64,000 nt of DNA. It comes from Sinobacterium caligoides (GTDB lineage: Bacteria; Pseudomonadota; Gammaproteobacteria; Pseudomonadales; Sinobacteriaceae). Numbering within the stretch: the first letter of the stretch is position 1; every line of letters starts with the position of its first letter. The position numbers and the translations under genes are program-made. The notes below the pieces were generated by a model. That model saw only the letters and a program-made list of their open reading frames with translations, was not told the DNA's origin and ran no database searches. Shown here piece by piece: positions 51,603-59,820 of this stretch. The stretch covers positions 1,240,001-1,304,000 of the forward strand of contig NZ_RKHR01000003.1 in NCBI RefSeq assembly GCF_003752585.1. Direction: 5' to 3'.

Positions 51603-51647
51603 ACATCACTCAAAGAGCAGACAACACGACGTTATGGACAACCCCGC

Positions 51648-52214
51648 ATGAAGACACGCCTACAGCCACTCGCCCCGCGACTACAAGCTCTACCCCGCTT
51701 CAAACTACTGCTGCAGTCGCTCGTCGTCTCGGTCCTATTCACCCTCGCCGTCGCTAGTGTTGCCGCCGCGCCGCCAGCGCGTGTACTGCCGGACTATAGC
51801 CAAAGTTACTCTGCCGAGCGCGACCCCTTCGTCGATGCCGTCGCCGCCATCAAGCTCGCCAGCGACAGTGGTCGCCAGGTCTTTATCGAGGTCGGCGGCA
51901 GCTGGTGTGGTTGGTGCCACAAGTTCGATCAGACCCTGGCACAGAATCGCGCGCTGGCCGACGCCTTCTACGCGCAGTTCGTGATACTGAAGGTCAGCGT
52001 CGACGATGACAATGACAACGCCGCCTTCATCGCCGGACTACCCACCTTCAGCGGCTACCCACACTTCTTCGTCGCCGACGCCGCCAGCATCTTTCACTCG
52101 CAGAGCCCGACCGACTTTGTCGTAGACGGCCAGTTTGCGCCCGAGCGGATCGAGGCCTTCATCGCCCAGATGCAGCAACACCGCCCCGCCAGCACGACGC
52201 AACCCCCACAATAA
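51648..52214 (+). CDS. Exported thioredoxin-fold protein
   Basis: 188 residues from MKTRLQPL, with a signal peptide-like segment (LLLQSLVVSVLFTLAVASVAAA). The thioredoxin active site is GGSWCGWCHKF (WCGWC, then His), as in DUF255/thioredoxin_7 proteins. The cis-Pro region is LPTFSGYPHFFVADA. It is probably a periplasmic disulfide or thiol protein. Upstream in-frame starts pass through the tandem repeats and are less convincing. Confidence 0.82.
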   Translation: MKTRLQPLAPRLQALPRFKLLLQSLVVSVLFTLAVASVAAAPPARVLPDYSQSYSAERDPFVDAVAAIKLASDSGRQVFIEVGGSWCGWCHKFDQTLAQNRALADAFYAQFVILKVSVDDDNDNAAFIAGLPTFSGYPHFFVADAASIFHSQSPTDFVVDGQFAPERIEAFIAQMQQHRPASTTQPPQ

Positions 52215-52231
52215 CGATCGCGGAAGCCACC

Positions 52232-52831
52232 ATGCCTAACCCTTTCTCAGATCCCTCGGCACCACCACGGGCCGCCGCCAAGGCCGGCCTGCTGCGACGC
52301 CGTGATTTTCTGCGTGGCAGTCTCGCCACCGGTTTACTGCTCTCCAGTGCCAGCCTGTTAGCGGCGGAGAAGGCATTAACTTCGCTGCGCCAGCGCGACC
52401 CCTGGCTCACACTCGACAGCGTGCAGCAGCAGCTATTGCCCAGCGACGGTAACGGCCCCGGTGCCCGTGAGCTGAACGCCCTGAGCTACCTCTACGCCGT
52501 CACCGAGCAACCGCAGCTCGACGCCGACAGCAAGCAGTTCATCTTCGATGGCGTCGGCTGGCTCAACGACCTTGCCAAGCAGCACCATCAGCGACCGTTC
52601 AGCCAGCTCAACGACCAACAGCAGCGTCAGCTGATCGACACCGTCAACCGCAGCCAAGCCGGACAAAACTGGCTGGCTAATCAACTCAACTACCTGTTTG
52701 AGGCGCTGCTCTCCTCGCCGGTCTATGGCGGCAATGTCGATCAGCAGGGCTGGCGCTGGCTGCAACACAGCGGCGGCTTCCCGCAGCCCGACCCAGCACA
52801 CACCTGGTATCAACTGGAGCGACGACGCTAA
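52232..52831 (+). CDS. Tat-exported gluconate-dehydrogenase-type small subunit
   Basis: 199 residues. A twin-arginine leader (LLRRRDFLRGSLATGLLLSSASLLAAE) is followed by a domain of the gluconate 2-dehydrogenase subunit 3 family (LNALSYLYAVTEQ and NQLNYLFEALLSSPVYGGNVDQQGW). It exports and stabilises the flavoprotein encoded next, whose ATG overlaps its stop codon by 1 nt. Confidence 0.88.
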   Translation: MPNPFSDPSAPPRAAAKAGLLRRRDFLRGSLATGLLLSSASLLAAEKALTSLRQRDPWLTLDSVQQQLLPSDGNGPGARELNALSYLYAVTEQPQLDADSKQFIFDGVGWLNDLAKQHHQRPFSQLNDQQQRQLIDTVNRSQAGQNWLANQLNYLFEALLSSPVYGGNVDQQGWRWLQHSGGFPQPDPAHTWYQLERRR

Positions 52832-54537
52832 TGGCAACATCACAAGAATACGACGCCGTCATCATCGGCAGCGGCGCCGGTGCCGGCCCCGTTGCCCTCA
52901 CTCTTAGCGAACAAGGCTATAAGGTGTTGGTGCTCGAAAAAGGCCCCTGGTACCGTGAACAGGATTACTACAAAGACGAGCTCGCCGCCGGCCGCCGCAA
53001 CGTCTACACGCCACAGCTGAAAGATGAGTTCCATGTCTTGGAGGAGGAATATCAAGACGGCAGCTGGCGCAGCGAGAGTACCGCCGACTCTGGCTGGAGC
53101 TTCTGGAACGGTAACGTCGTCGGCGGCTCGTCCAACTTCATGAGCGGCTTCTTCTACCGGCTCAAGCCCAGCGACCTGAAGCTGAAGAGCACCTATGGCA
53201 ACATCGACGGCGCCAACGTCGCCGATTGGCCGATCGATTACGCCGAGCTCGAACCCTACTACAGCCTCGCCGAACACCGCGTCGGCATCTCCGGCAAGGT
53301 GGTGAAACACGCCTTTCTGGAACCGCGCTCAGAGGCCAACTTCCCGCTCCCCCCCACCGCCGAGCACGCCATCAGCGGCTGGTTCGACAGCAGCAGCCGC
53401 GCCCTCGGTTTCACCCCGCTGCCGACCGCACGCGCCGTGCTGTCGGTGCCCCAAGCCGGGCGCCACAGCTGCGAGTACGCCGGCTACTGCGGCAGCTACG
53501 GCTGCGCCACTGGCGCCAAGGGTAGCGCCCGTGCCGCCCTGCTCGATCCTGCCGTCGCCACCGGCAACTGCGAGATCCGCCCCCACTCAAAGGTGTTCAA
53601 GATCGAATCCAACGCCCGCGGTGAGGCCAGTGCGATCCACTACTACGATCGCCACGGGGCGCGTCAAAGCGTCCGCGCCAAAGTCTATGTAGTGGCCTGC
53701 CAGGCCATCGAGAGTGCCCGCCTACTGCTCGCCTCGACCGGGCCGAAGCACCCCGATGGCCTCGGCAACCGGTATCAGCAGGTGGGCAAGAACCTGTTGT
53801 TTTCCGCCGGTGGCGTCGGCCACGGCGACTTTTACTACGACCAGCTCACCGAGGCACGGGCCGAGCAACTGAAGGTGGTCGGCCCCTTCGTCAATCGCGG
53901 CCTGCAGGACTGGTATCAGATCAACGATAAGCAATTCACCGGGCAGCGCGCCGCCAACGGCACCGCCAAGGGGGGCACCATCGACTTCCTGCTCGCCCAC
54001 CCCAACGCCATCTCCCGCGCCAACCGCATGAAATGGGATGCGGACGACCGCCTGCTCTGGGGCGGCGCCCTAAAGACGCAGCTGCACCAGGGTTTCACCG
54101 GCTCGCGTACCTTCGACTTCGAGGTGTTCAACGACTGGCTGCCCACCGACAACTGCTTCGTCAGCCTCGACCCCGAACAACGCGATCGCTGGGGCGACCC
54201 GGTGGCCAAGATTCGCATCGGTTTTCACGACCACGATCTGCAGGTGGGGGAATATATGGCGAAGAAAGGGGAGCAGGTGTTACAGCACATGGGGGCAAAG
54301 AATATCCGCTCCAACATCAGCGGCTATCCGGCACAAAATTTACAGGCTGGGGGCTGTCGTTTCGGCGATGATCCACGCCATTCGGTACTCGATCGCGACT
54401 GCCGCATCCATGATTGCGCGAACGTCTTTGTCAGCGATGGCAGCTTCATGCCCACCGGTGGCAGCGTACCCTACACTTGGACGATCTACGCCAACGCCTT
54501 TCGTGTCGCCGATAAAATCGTCAAACAGCTGGGCTGA
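52831..54537 (+). CDS. GMC-family flavoprotein oxidoreductase
   Basis: 568 residues. The FAD loop AVIIGSGAGAGPVA at residues about 9-22, VVGGSSNFMSGFFYR (GMC signature), DWPIDYAELEPYYSLAE, and the C-terminal NVFVSDGSFMPTGGSVPYTWTIYANAFRVAD fit GMC oxidoreductases. With the Tat small subunit it should form a periplasmic dehydrogenase that oxidises an alcohol or sugar and passes electrons to a quinone or cytochrome. Substrate unknown. Confidence 0.92.
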   Translation: MATSQEYDAVIIGSGAGAGPVALTLSEQGYKVLVLEKGPWYREQDYYKDELAAGRRNVYTPQLKDEFHVLEEEYQDGSWRSESTADSGWSFWNGNVVGGSSNFMSGFFYRLKPSDLKLKSTYGNIDGANVADWPIDYAELEPYYSLAEHRVGISGKVVKHAFLEPRSEANFPLPPTAEHAISGWFDSSSRALGFTPLPTARAVLSVPQAGRHSCEYAGYCGSYGCATGAKGSARAALLDPAVATGNCEIRPHSKVFKIESNARGEASAIHYYDRHGARQSVRAKVYVVACQAIESARLLLASTGPKHPDGLGNRYQQVGKNLLFSAGGVGHGDFYYDQLTEARAEQLKVVGPFVNRGLQDWYQINDKQFTGQRAANGTAKGGTIDFLLAHPNAISRANRMKWDADDRLLWGGALKTQLHQGFTGSRTFDFEVFNDWLPTDNCFVSLDPEQRDRWGDPVAKIRIGFHDHDLQVGEYMAKKGEQVLQHMGAKNIRSNISGYPAQNLQAGGCRFGDDPRHSVLDRDCRIHDCANVFVSDGSFMPTGGSVPYTWTIYANAFRVADKIVKQLG

Positions 54538-54556
54538 CAGGCAGCCCAGCCAGCGA

Positions 54557-55219
54557 CTAGGACAGCACGTGGCCGACCAAGCCCTGCGAGATACCACAGC
54601 CCTTGAGGATTACATGGACCAGGGTCTGGGCGGCGCGGTCGAAGTCCTCATGGGACATCTGCCCCCCCGCCATCACCCGATTCACCTGCGGCGCAAAGTC
54701 AGCGTAGTGCTGGGTTGATGCCCAGATGAGGAAGATCACATGCACCGGATCCACCGGGTCCATCTTGCCCTTGTCGATCCACGCCTGGAAGACCTCGGCA
54801 CGGCCGGTAAACCACTCCTGGTAATCGATGCCGAAGTACTCACTGAGATGCTCGCCACCGCTGATCAACTCCAGCGCGAACAGTCGCGAGACCACCGCGT
54901 TATCACGGGAGAACATCACCTTGGTATAGATATAACTCGACAACACCTCGGCCGGGTCATCATCACCGGTCAGTTCGTTGAAGGTCGAGTCCCACATCTC
55001 GATCACCCCGCGCAGCACGGCGCCGTAGAGCGAGATCTTATTCTTGAAATAGTAGTGTAGATTGGCTTTAGGCAGGCCGGAACGCTCGGCGATGGCATTC
55101 ATCGTCGTACCGCGGAAGCCGTTCAACACGAACTCCTGCGCCGCTGCCTCGAGGATGAGACGCTCGTTCTCCTCCCGAATCAGGCCCCTCTTATACTTCT
55201 TCTGTTCCACGCCATCCAT
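54557..55219 (-). CDS. TetR-family regulator, RutR-like
   Basis: 221 residues from ATG 55219, with GGAGG upstream. The HTH is in ILEAAAQEFVLNGFRGTTMNAIAERSGLPKANLHYYFKNKISLY. The C-terminal part (YFGIDYQEWFTGRAEVFQAWIDKGKMDPVDPVHVIFLIWASTQHYADFAPQVN) matches the RutR-type ligand domain, which senses pyrimidines or related compounds. The neighbours are purine and nucleoside genes, so control of them is likely. Confidence 0.9.
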   Translation of the reverse strand: MDGVEQKKYKRGLIREENERLILEAAAQEFVLNGFRGTTMNAIAERSGLPKANLHYYFKNKISLYGAVLRGVIEMWDSTFNELTGDDDPAEVLSSYIYTKVMFSRDNAVVSRLFALELISGGEHLSEYFGIDYQEWFTGRAEVFQAWIDKGKMDPVDPVHVIFLIWASTQHYADFAPQVNRVMAGGQMSHEDFDRAAQTLVHVILKGCGISQGLVGHVLS

Positions 55220-55318
55220 CTTACGAAAACCTCCAATCACAGGATACGCAATCACGCTTATAGCTGGACGCCTTTATAACACATTTAATAAACCGCTTCA
55301 GCAACGGCGGCGCCAGAG

Positions 55319-55344
55319 ACAAAAACAGCGGCCGCAGCCGCTGT
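55319..55344 (-). terminator. Terminator of the porin gene
   Basis: ACAGCGGC-CGCA-GCCGCTGT with an A-run on its left side (T-run on the minus strand). Confidence 0.85.
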
Positions 55345-55372
55345 TCTACCATCGTCTTACGCGAGCTCGCGC

Positions 55373-56260
55373 CTACAGGTGGTATTTCACGAGCAGCTGG
55401 ATGTTGCTCTCTGTGGTATCGTTCTTGCCACCAGCCCAGTAGTCAGAATCTGAACCGTCTTCGACGCCAAACTTGTCGCTCCAGTATTCGTACTCAACAC
55501 CGAGATAGAGCTTCTTCTCTTGATTCATCAGCAACTTACCGGCATCCCACTTCAGCTGGGTCTGTATATGTACATAGCCCTTCTGCTCAGCAACATCATC
55601 GACATCGGCATCGGTGGTGATGTCGGCGAAACCATCCCAGACGAAGCGGGCCGAGCCGATGTTGAACGAGGTGCCCCAGACTGGCGTCAGCTGGAAGTTA
55701 TTCTTCACGTCACGACGCTCAAAAGAATAATCAGCGGGGTTAAATTCTCGATACGCGCTATCGCCGTTGAAGCGGTAGTAGGTATTCAACTGGAAGTAGT
55801 CGAAGCCCGGTACCTTGAAGTCGAAGCCGAGACCGAGCAGCTGGTTATTGACCTTACCGCCATTGCTGGCTGATCCCATTTCGAGCTGGCCGGCCAGCAG
55901 CACATCGGTAACAGGGCCGAAGGCCAGCTTGTCGCTCATCACCACGCCGGAAGAAATACGTGCACCCAGCTCAGAGTAGATCTCCGACTCTTCTGATCCA
56001 TCTTTCGATTGGCTGCGGTCGGCGAAGAAGAAGACATCACCCCAGCTGTGTCCGGAGGCGTGCTCGAAGGTCAGCACGTAGCGGCTCTCGCTAGTGTCTG
56101 GCGCACCATTAACATCATCGCCACTCAAGGGTAATTTATAGTCATTTCCCATCAGATAGCTGGCGGAGTTATCACTCCAGAACATCTCCGCCTGCGCGGC
56201 CGCTGAGACGGTGGTTACAGCGGCAACGGCGGCGCTAATGGCCAGTTTCTTCATACTCAT
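55373..56260 (-). CDS. Tsx-like nucleoside-specific outer-membrane channel
   Basis: 296 residues from ATG 56260. Signal peptide (KLAISAAVAAVTTVSAAAQA), then alternating beta strands (FEHASGHSWGDVFFFADRSQ, GFDFKVPGFDYFQLNTYYRF, YLGVEYEYWSDKFG) as in the Tsx/OmpK family. The C-terminal Leu/aromatic end (LLVKYHL) fits an outer-membrane barrel. It would bring in nucleosides for the purine genes beside it. Start could also be ATG 56254. Confidence 0.9.
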   Translation of the reverse strand: MSMKKLAISAAVAAVTTVSAAAQAEMFWSDNSASYLMGNDYKLPLSGDDVNGAPDTSESRYVLTFEHASGHSWGDVFFFADRSQSKDGSEESEIYSELGARISSGVVMSDKLAFGPVTDVLLAGQLEMGSASNGGKVNNQLLGLGFDFKVPGFDYFQLNTYYRFNGDSAYREFNPADYSFERRDVKNNFQLTPVWGTSFNIGSARFVWDGFADITTDADVDDVAEQKGYVHIQTQLKWDAGKLLMNQEKKLYLGVEYEYWSDKFGVEDGSDSDYWAGGKNDTTESNIQLLVKYHL

Positions 56261-56393
56261 ACTTCTTCCCCAACACTTAATTATTCGATTGACCGCCATA
56301 AAATAGATCCTCCGGCGGACTGATGCTTCTACGGGCCAAACAACGGCGCCGCTCATGTAAGTCTTTTTGCGTATAGTTTTTATGGCAAAAAGC

Positions 56394-56407
56394 TGACCAT
56401 GTGGTCC
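56394..56407. promoter_or_regulatory. Candidate operator upstream of porin
   Basis: TGACCATGTGGTCC: TGACCA and TGGTC arms with a 2-nt centre. It resembles the RutR box TTGACCA-N2-TGGTCAA (11 of 14 fixed positions by eye). About 135-145 bp before the porin start. Confidence 0.5.
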
Positions 56408-56612
56408 GGAAACTATACTAGCAAACTTTTTAACCCCGTCGACAAGTTTTTGCCCGAAATGTTTCCCACTTTCGCCCTGAGCGCCGCCACAAACAACAGA
56501 TAGTTCGGCCAACACACTGATTAAAGTGGAGATAGAAAGGGAAAAAAGAATTCCACTCGGCGGATTAAATAGCCGCAAAAAAATCGTTCAGCCGCTAATT
56601 TAAGCAAAAAAA

Positions 56613-56638
56613 AGCCGCCCGACGACGGTCGGGCGGCT
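56613..56638 (-). terminator. Terminator after the aminotransferase gene
   Basis: AGCCGCCCGAC-GACG-GTCGGGCGGCT, 11-bp perfect stem, with an A-run to the left (T-run on the minus strand). Confidence 0.93.
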
Positions 56639-56688
56639 GCTCAGCTGTACAATAAATCGCCAACATCGGCGATCTGGAACGCTAGGTA

Positions 56689-57867
56689 TTAACCCGCATA
56701 GGCGGCGCGTGCCGCCCCCTGTGCGCTGCCGGCGACAATATCTGCGCCCTGCTCACGCAGCACCTGCTCTAGCGAGCCCAGACAGAACAGCACATTGGTC
56801 TTGTTACAGGCAAAGCCCATCAGGCCGATGCGCCAGACTTTACCGGCCAGAGGCCCGAGACCGGCACCGATCTCCAGGTTGTAATCGGCCAACAAGGTGG
56901 CACGCACGGCGGCCTCATCGACACCCGCCGGCACACTCACCACGTTCAACTGCGGCAGGCGGCAATCGGCATCGACCACCATGCTCAAGCCCATCGCCTC
57001 GAGGCCGGCCACAAGTGCCGTGTGGTGTTCACGGTGACGGGCCCAGGCATTCTCCAGCCCCTCTTCTTCGAGGATCAGTAACGCCTCGTGCAGGCTGTAT
57101 AGGGTATTCACCGGTGCCGTGTGGTGGTAGGCGCGCTTGGTGTTCTCCCCCCAATAACCCATCACCAGTCCCATATCGAGGAACCAGCTTTGTACCTTGG
57201 TCGAGCGTGCGTTGATCGCCGCGACCGCCTTGTCGCTGAAGCTCACCGGCGAGATGCCCGGCACACAGCTCAGACACTTCTGTGTCCCCGAGTAAACCGC
57301 ATCGGCGCCCCAGCGATCGATCGCCACCTCGGTGCCACCGACAGAGGTCACACAGTCGACAATAGTCAGGCAGTCGTGTGCCGCCGCTAGGCGACAGAGG
57401 GTCTCAGCATCGCTCTGCACCCCCGTTGAGGTCTCGGCGTGCACGAAGGCTACGACCTTAGCATCGGGGTTCGCCTGCAGCGCCGCCTCGAGCTTGTTGG
57501 GGTCGACGGGCTTACCCCAGTCGTCCTCGACCATGATCGCCGTCGCGCCGCAGCGCTCAACATTTTCTTTCATGCGCCCGCCAAAGACGCCGTTCTGACA
57601 GACAATGGCCTTATCACCGGCCTCCAGCAAGTTAACGAAACACGCCTCCATGCCTGCACTACCGGGGGCAGAGATCGGCAGCGTCAACGCATTCTTGGTC
57701 TGGAAGGCCGACTGCAGCATGCGCTTCACCTCGTCCATCATGCGCACGAATTCAGGGTCAAGATGGCCGATGGTAGGACGCGCCAGTGCCGACAGAATAC
57801 GGGGATTAACATCAGCGGGGCCGGGTCCCATCAGGGTGCGAACGGGGGGATTAAATACTTGCGTCAT
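56689..57867 (-). CDS. pucG: PucG-like ureidoglycine-glyoxylate aminotransferase
   Basis: 392 residues from ATG 57867 (an in-frame ATG at 57900 is an alternative). Class V PLP aminotransferase: NPPVRTLMGPGPADVNPRIL, ISAPGSAGMEA, HAETSTGVQSD, DCVTSVGGTEV, SGTQKCLSC (PLP Lys). The alanine-glyoxylate/serine-pyruvate aminotransferase family includes (S)-ureidoglycine-glyoxylate transaminase. The context with xanthine dehydrogenase and allantoinase favours that role in purine breakdown. Confidence 0.85.
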   Translation of the reverse strand: MTQVFNPPVRTLMGPGPADVNPRILSALARPTIGHLDPEFVRMMDEVKRMLQSAFQTKNALTLPISAPGSAGMEACFVNLLEAGDKAIVCQNGVFGGRMKENVERCGATAIMVEDDWGKPVDPNKLEAALQANPDAKVVAFVHAETSTGVQSDAETLCRLAAAHDCLTIVDCVTSVGGTEVAIDRWGADAVYSGTQKCLSCVPGISPVSFSDKAVAAINARSTKVQSWFLDMGLVMGYWGENTKRAYHHTAPVNTLYSLHEALLILEEEGLENAWARHREHHTALVAGLEAMGLSMVVDADCRLPQLNVVSVPAGVDEAAVRATLLADYNLEIGAGLGPLAGKVWRIGLMGFACNKTNVLFCLGSLEQVLREQGADIVAGSAQGAARAAYAG

Positions 57868-58156
57868 AGCGTTTCCATTATTGTCTTTAAAAGTGGTCAT
57901 TGAGAGTGATCATCGTGGCCAGTAATCGACGGTGTTACCGTCAGCTGCCATCGAGATTATCATCAAAACGGTCGTCGAGCGCCCCTGGGCGCACTCATTC
58001 TCCTCTAGAGCCCGTCAACACTGACTCAGGGAGAAAATTAATGTGATCAATGAATACTTACATACCAGACCTTGTGGCGTCTAGTCGTCAGCCGTTGAGA
58101 TGCATCATTTCTAGTGCTCAAAGTAGGGTTTTTTCTACGGATTAGCAATAAAAAAG

Positions 58157-58171
58157 TTGACCACAGAGTCA
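58157..58171. promoter_or_regulatory. Candidate operator upstream of xdhA
   Basis: TTGACCACAGAGTCA has TTGACCA at the left and GTCA at the right. It resembles the RutR box in 11 of 14 fixed positions by eye. 58172-58338 holds the rest of the xdhA upstream region, and 57901-58156 has no gene. Confidence 0.4.
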
Positions 58172-58338
58172 GGTTTTCTTTTAATAGGGGCTAATACATA
58201 CTGACGCCCTACAGATGATGTAGCAAAAACGCGACCGTCGACTAAAATTCTGGCCACAAACACTCAGTGCGCAAGCACCAAGACGTAAGTACTGTGGGGC
58301 GATGAAAAGTACGGTACATAAGAACTAGAGGAAAGACC

Positions 58339-59820
58339 GTGATACGCTTTTTACTGAATGATCAGCCACACGCGATAGACAACTGCGACCCCAACATGAC
58401 GGTGCTCGAGTATCTACGCAACGAACTCAAAGAGAACTCCTCAAAGGAGGGCTGTGCCTCCGGTGACTGCGGTGCCTGCACCGTCGTGCTGGCGGAGCTG
58501 GTCGATGACGAGCTCAACTACCGCACCGCCAACAGCTGCATCACCTTTGTCGGCAACTTGCACGGCAAGCAGCTAATCACCGCCGCTCACCTAAAGGAGC
58601 AGGACAAACTGCACCCTGTGCAGCAGGCGATGGTCGACAAGCACGGTTCACAGTGCGGCTTCTGCACCCCTGGTATCGTCATGAGCCTGTTCGCTCTGCA
58701 AAAGCGCAGCGATCACTACGAGCGTGGCGAGACCCTCGAAGCACTCTCCGGCAACCTCTGTCGCTGTACTGGCTACCGCCCAATCATGGACGCGGCAGTA
58801 CAGATGTACGAGCCCGCCGAGGACGATCAGTTCACCCGTAACGCCGAACACACCAAGAAGTCTCTCAACAAGATCAACGGCGATGCCGACGAGGTGGTCA
58901 CCCTCAGCAACGGCGAGCACCACTACTACGCGCCCGCCACGCTACAGCAAGCTGTGGAGTTAATTGCCAGCCACCCGAAGGCACGTCTCGTGCGCGGCGG
59001 CACCGATCTCGCCCTCGAGGTCACCCAACACCTGCGCACCATCCCCGAGATGATCGATCTATCGCGGGTTAAGGAACTCAACAAGCTGACCGTGACGGAC
59101 ACTGAGATCGTCATCGGTGGCGCCCGCAGCCTCGACAGCAGTGTCGAGACACTGAAAAACTACTACCCAGAATTTGCCGACATGCTCGCTCGCTTCGCCG
59201 CGAAGCAGGTGCGTCAGCAAGGCAGTTTTGGCGGCAACATTGGTAATGCATCGCCGATCGGCGACACCCCCCCCGTATTATTAGCGTTGAACGCCAATCT
59301 AACCCTAAAGTCGGCAAGCCATTGCCGCGATGTGGCACTCGAAGATTTCTTCACCGACTACCGTCAGACACTGCTGAAAAGCGACGAGTTGATCGGCGAT
59401 ATCTTGATTCCGCTACCGGAAGAGAACGCCCACCTGAAGGTCTACAAGATCTCCAAGCGTCAAGACGACGACATCTCTGCCGTCTTGGCCGCCTTCAACC
59501 TGAGCGTTGTCGACGGCGTCATCAGCAAGGCCAGCCTCGGCTTCGGCGGCATGGCGGCAACGCCCAAGCGCGCCAAGGCCACCGAGGCCGCGCTGATCGG
59601 CCAGCCGTTCAACCAGGCCACCATCGACAATGCCAAGCAGCAGCTTGCCGTCGATTTTCAGCCACTCAGTGACATGCGTGCCAGCAGCGAATATCGCCTA
59701 GAGGTCAGCCGCAACTTACTGCAGAAGGCCTTCATCGAGATCGGTCTCGAATTACAACAAGAAAATGACTCGCCGCTTTTCGTCGATGCGACCCAGACCA
59801 GGATTTGTAGCCATGCGTAG
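58339..59820 (+). CDS. xdhA: Xanthine dehydrogenase small subunit
   Basis: 493 residues. Two 2Fe-2S sites: [13 protein letters not shown] (plant-ferredoxin type) and [10 protein letters not shown] with [10 protein letters not shown]. The FAD domain follows ([36 protein letters not shown]) and then the CO-dehydrogenase flavoprotein C-terminal part ([18 protein letters not shown]). It transfers electrons from the Mo site to NAD. It overlaps xdhB by 8 nt. Confidence 0.96.
   Translation: MIRFLLNDQPHAIDNCDPNMTVLEYLRNELKENSSKEGCASGDCGACTVVLAELVDDELNYRTANSCITFVGNLHGKQLITAAHLKEQDKLHPVQQAMVDKHGSQCGFCTPGIVMSLFALQKRSDHYERGETLEALSGNLCRCTGYRPIMDAAVQMYEPAEDDQFTRNAEHTKKSLNKINGDADEVVTLSNGEHHYYAPATLQQAVELIASHPKARLVRGGTDLALEVTQHLRTIPEMIDLSRVKELNKLTVTDTEIVIGGARSLDSSVETLKNYYPEFADMLARFAAKQVRQQGSFGGNIGNASPIGDTPPVLLALNANLTLKSASHCRDVALEDFFTDYRQTLLKSDELIGDILIPLPEENAHLKVYKISKRQDDDISAVLAAFNLSVVDGVISKASLGFGGMAATPKRAKATEAALIGQPFNQATIDNAKQQLAVDFQPLSDMRASSEYRLEVSRNLLQKAFIEIGLELQQENDSPLFVDATQTRICSHA

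Noticed and set aside
51393-51647. Earlier start of the thioredoxin-fold gene
   Set aside because: It would begin inside the cysZ terminator region and place about 85 low-complexity residues before a clear signal peptide.
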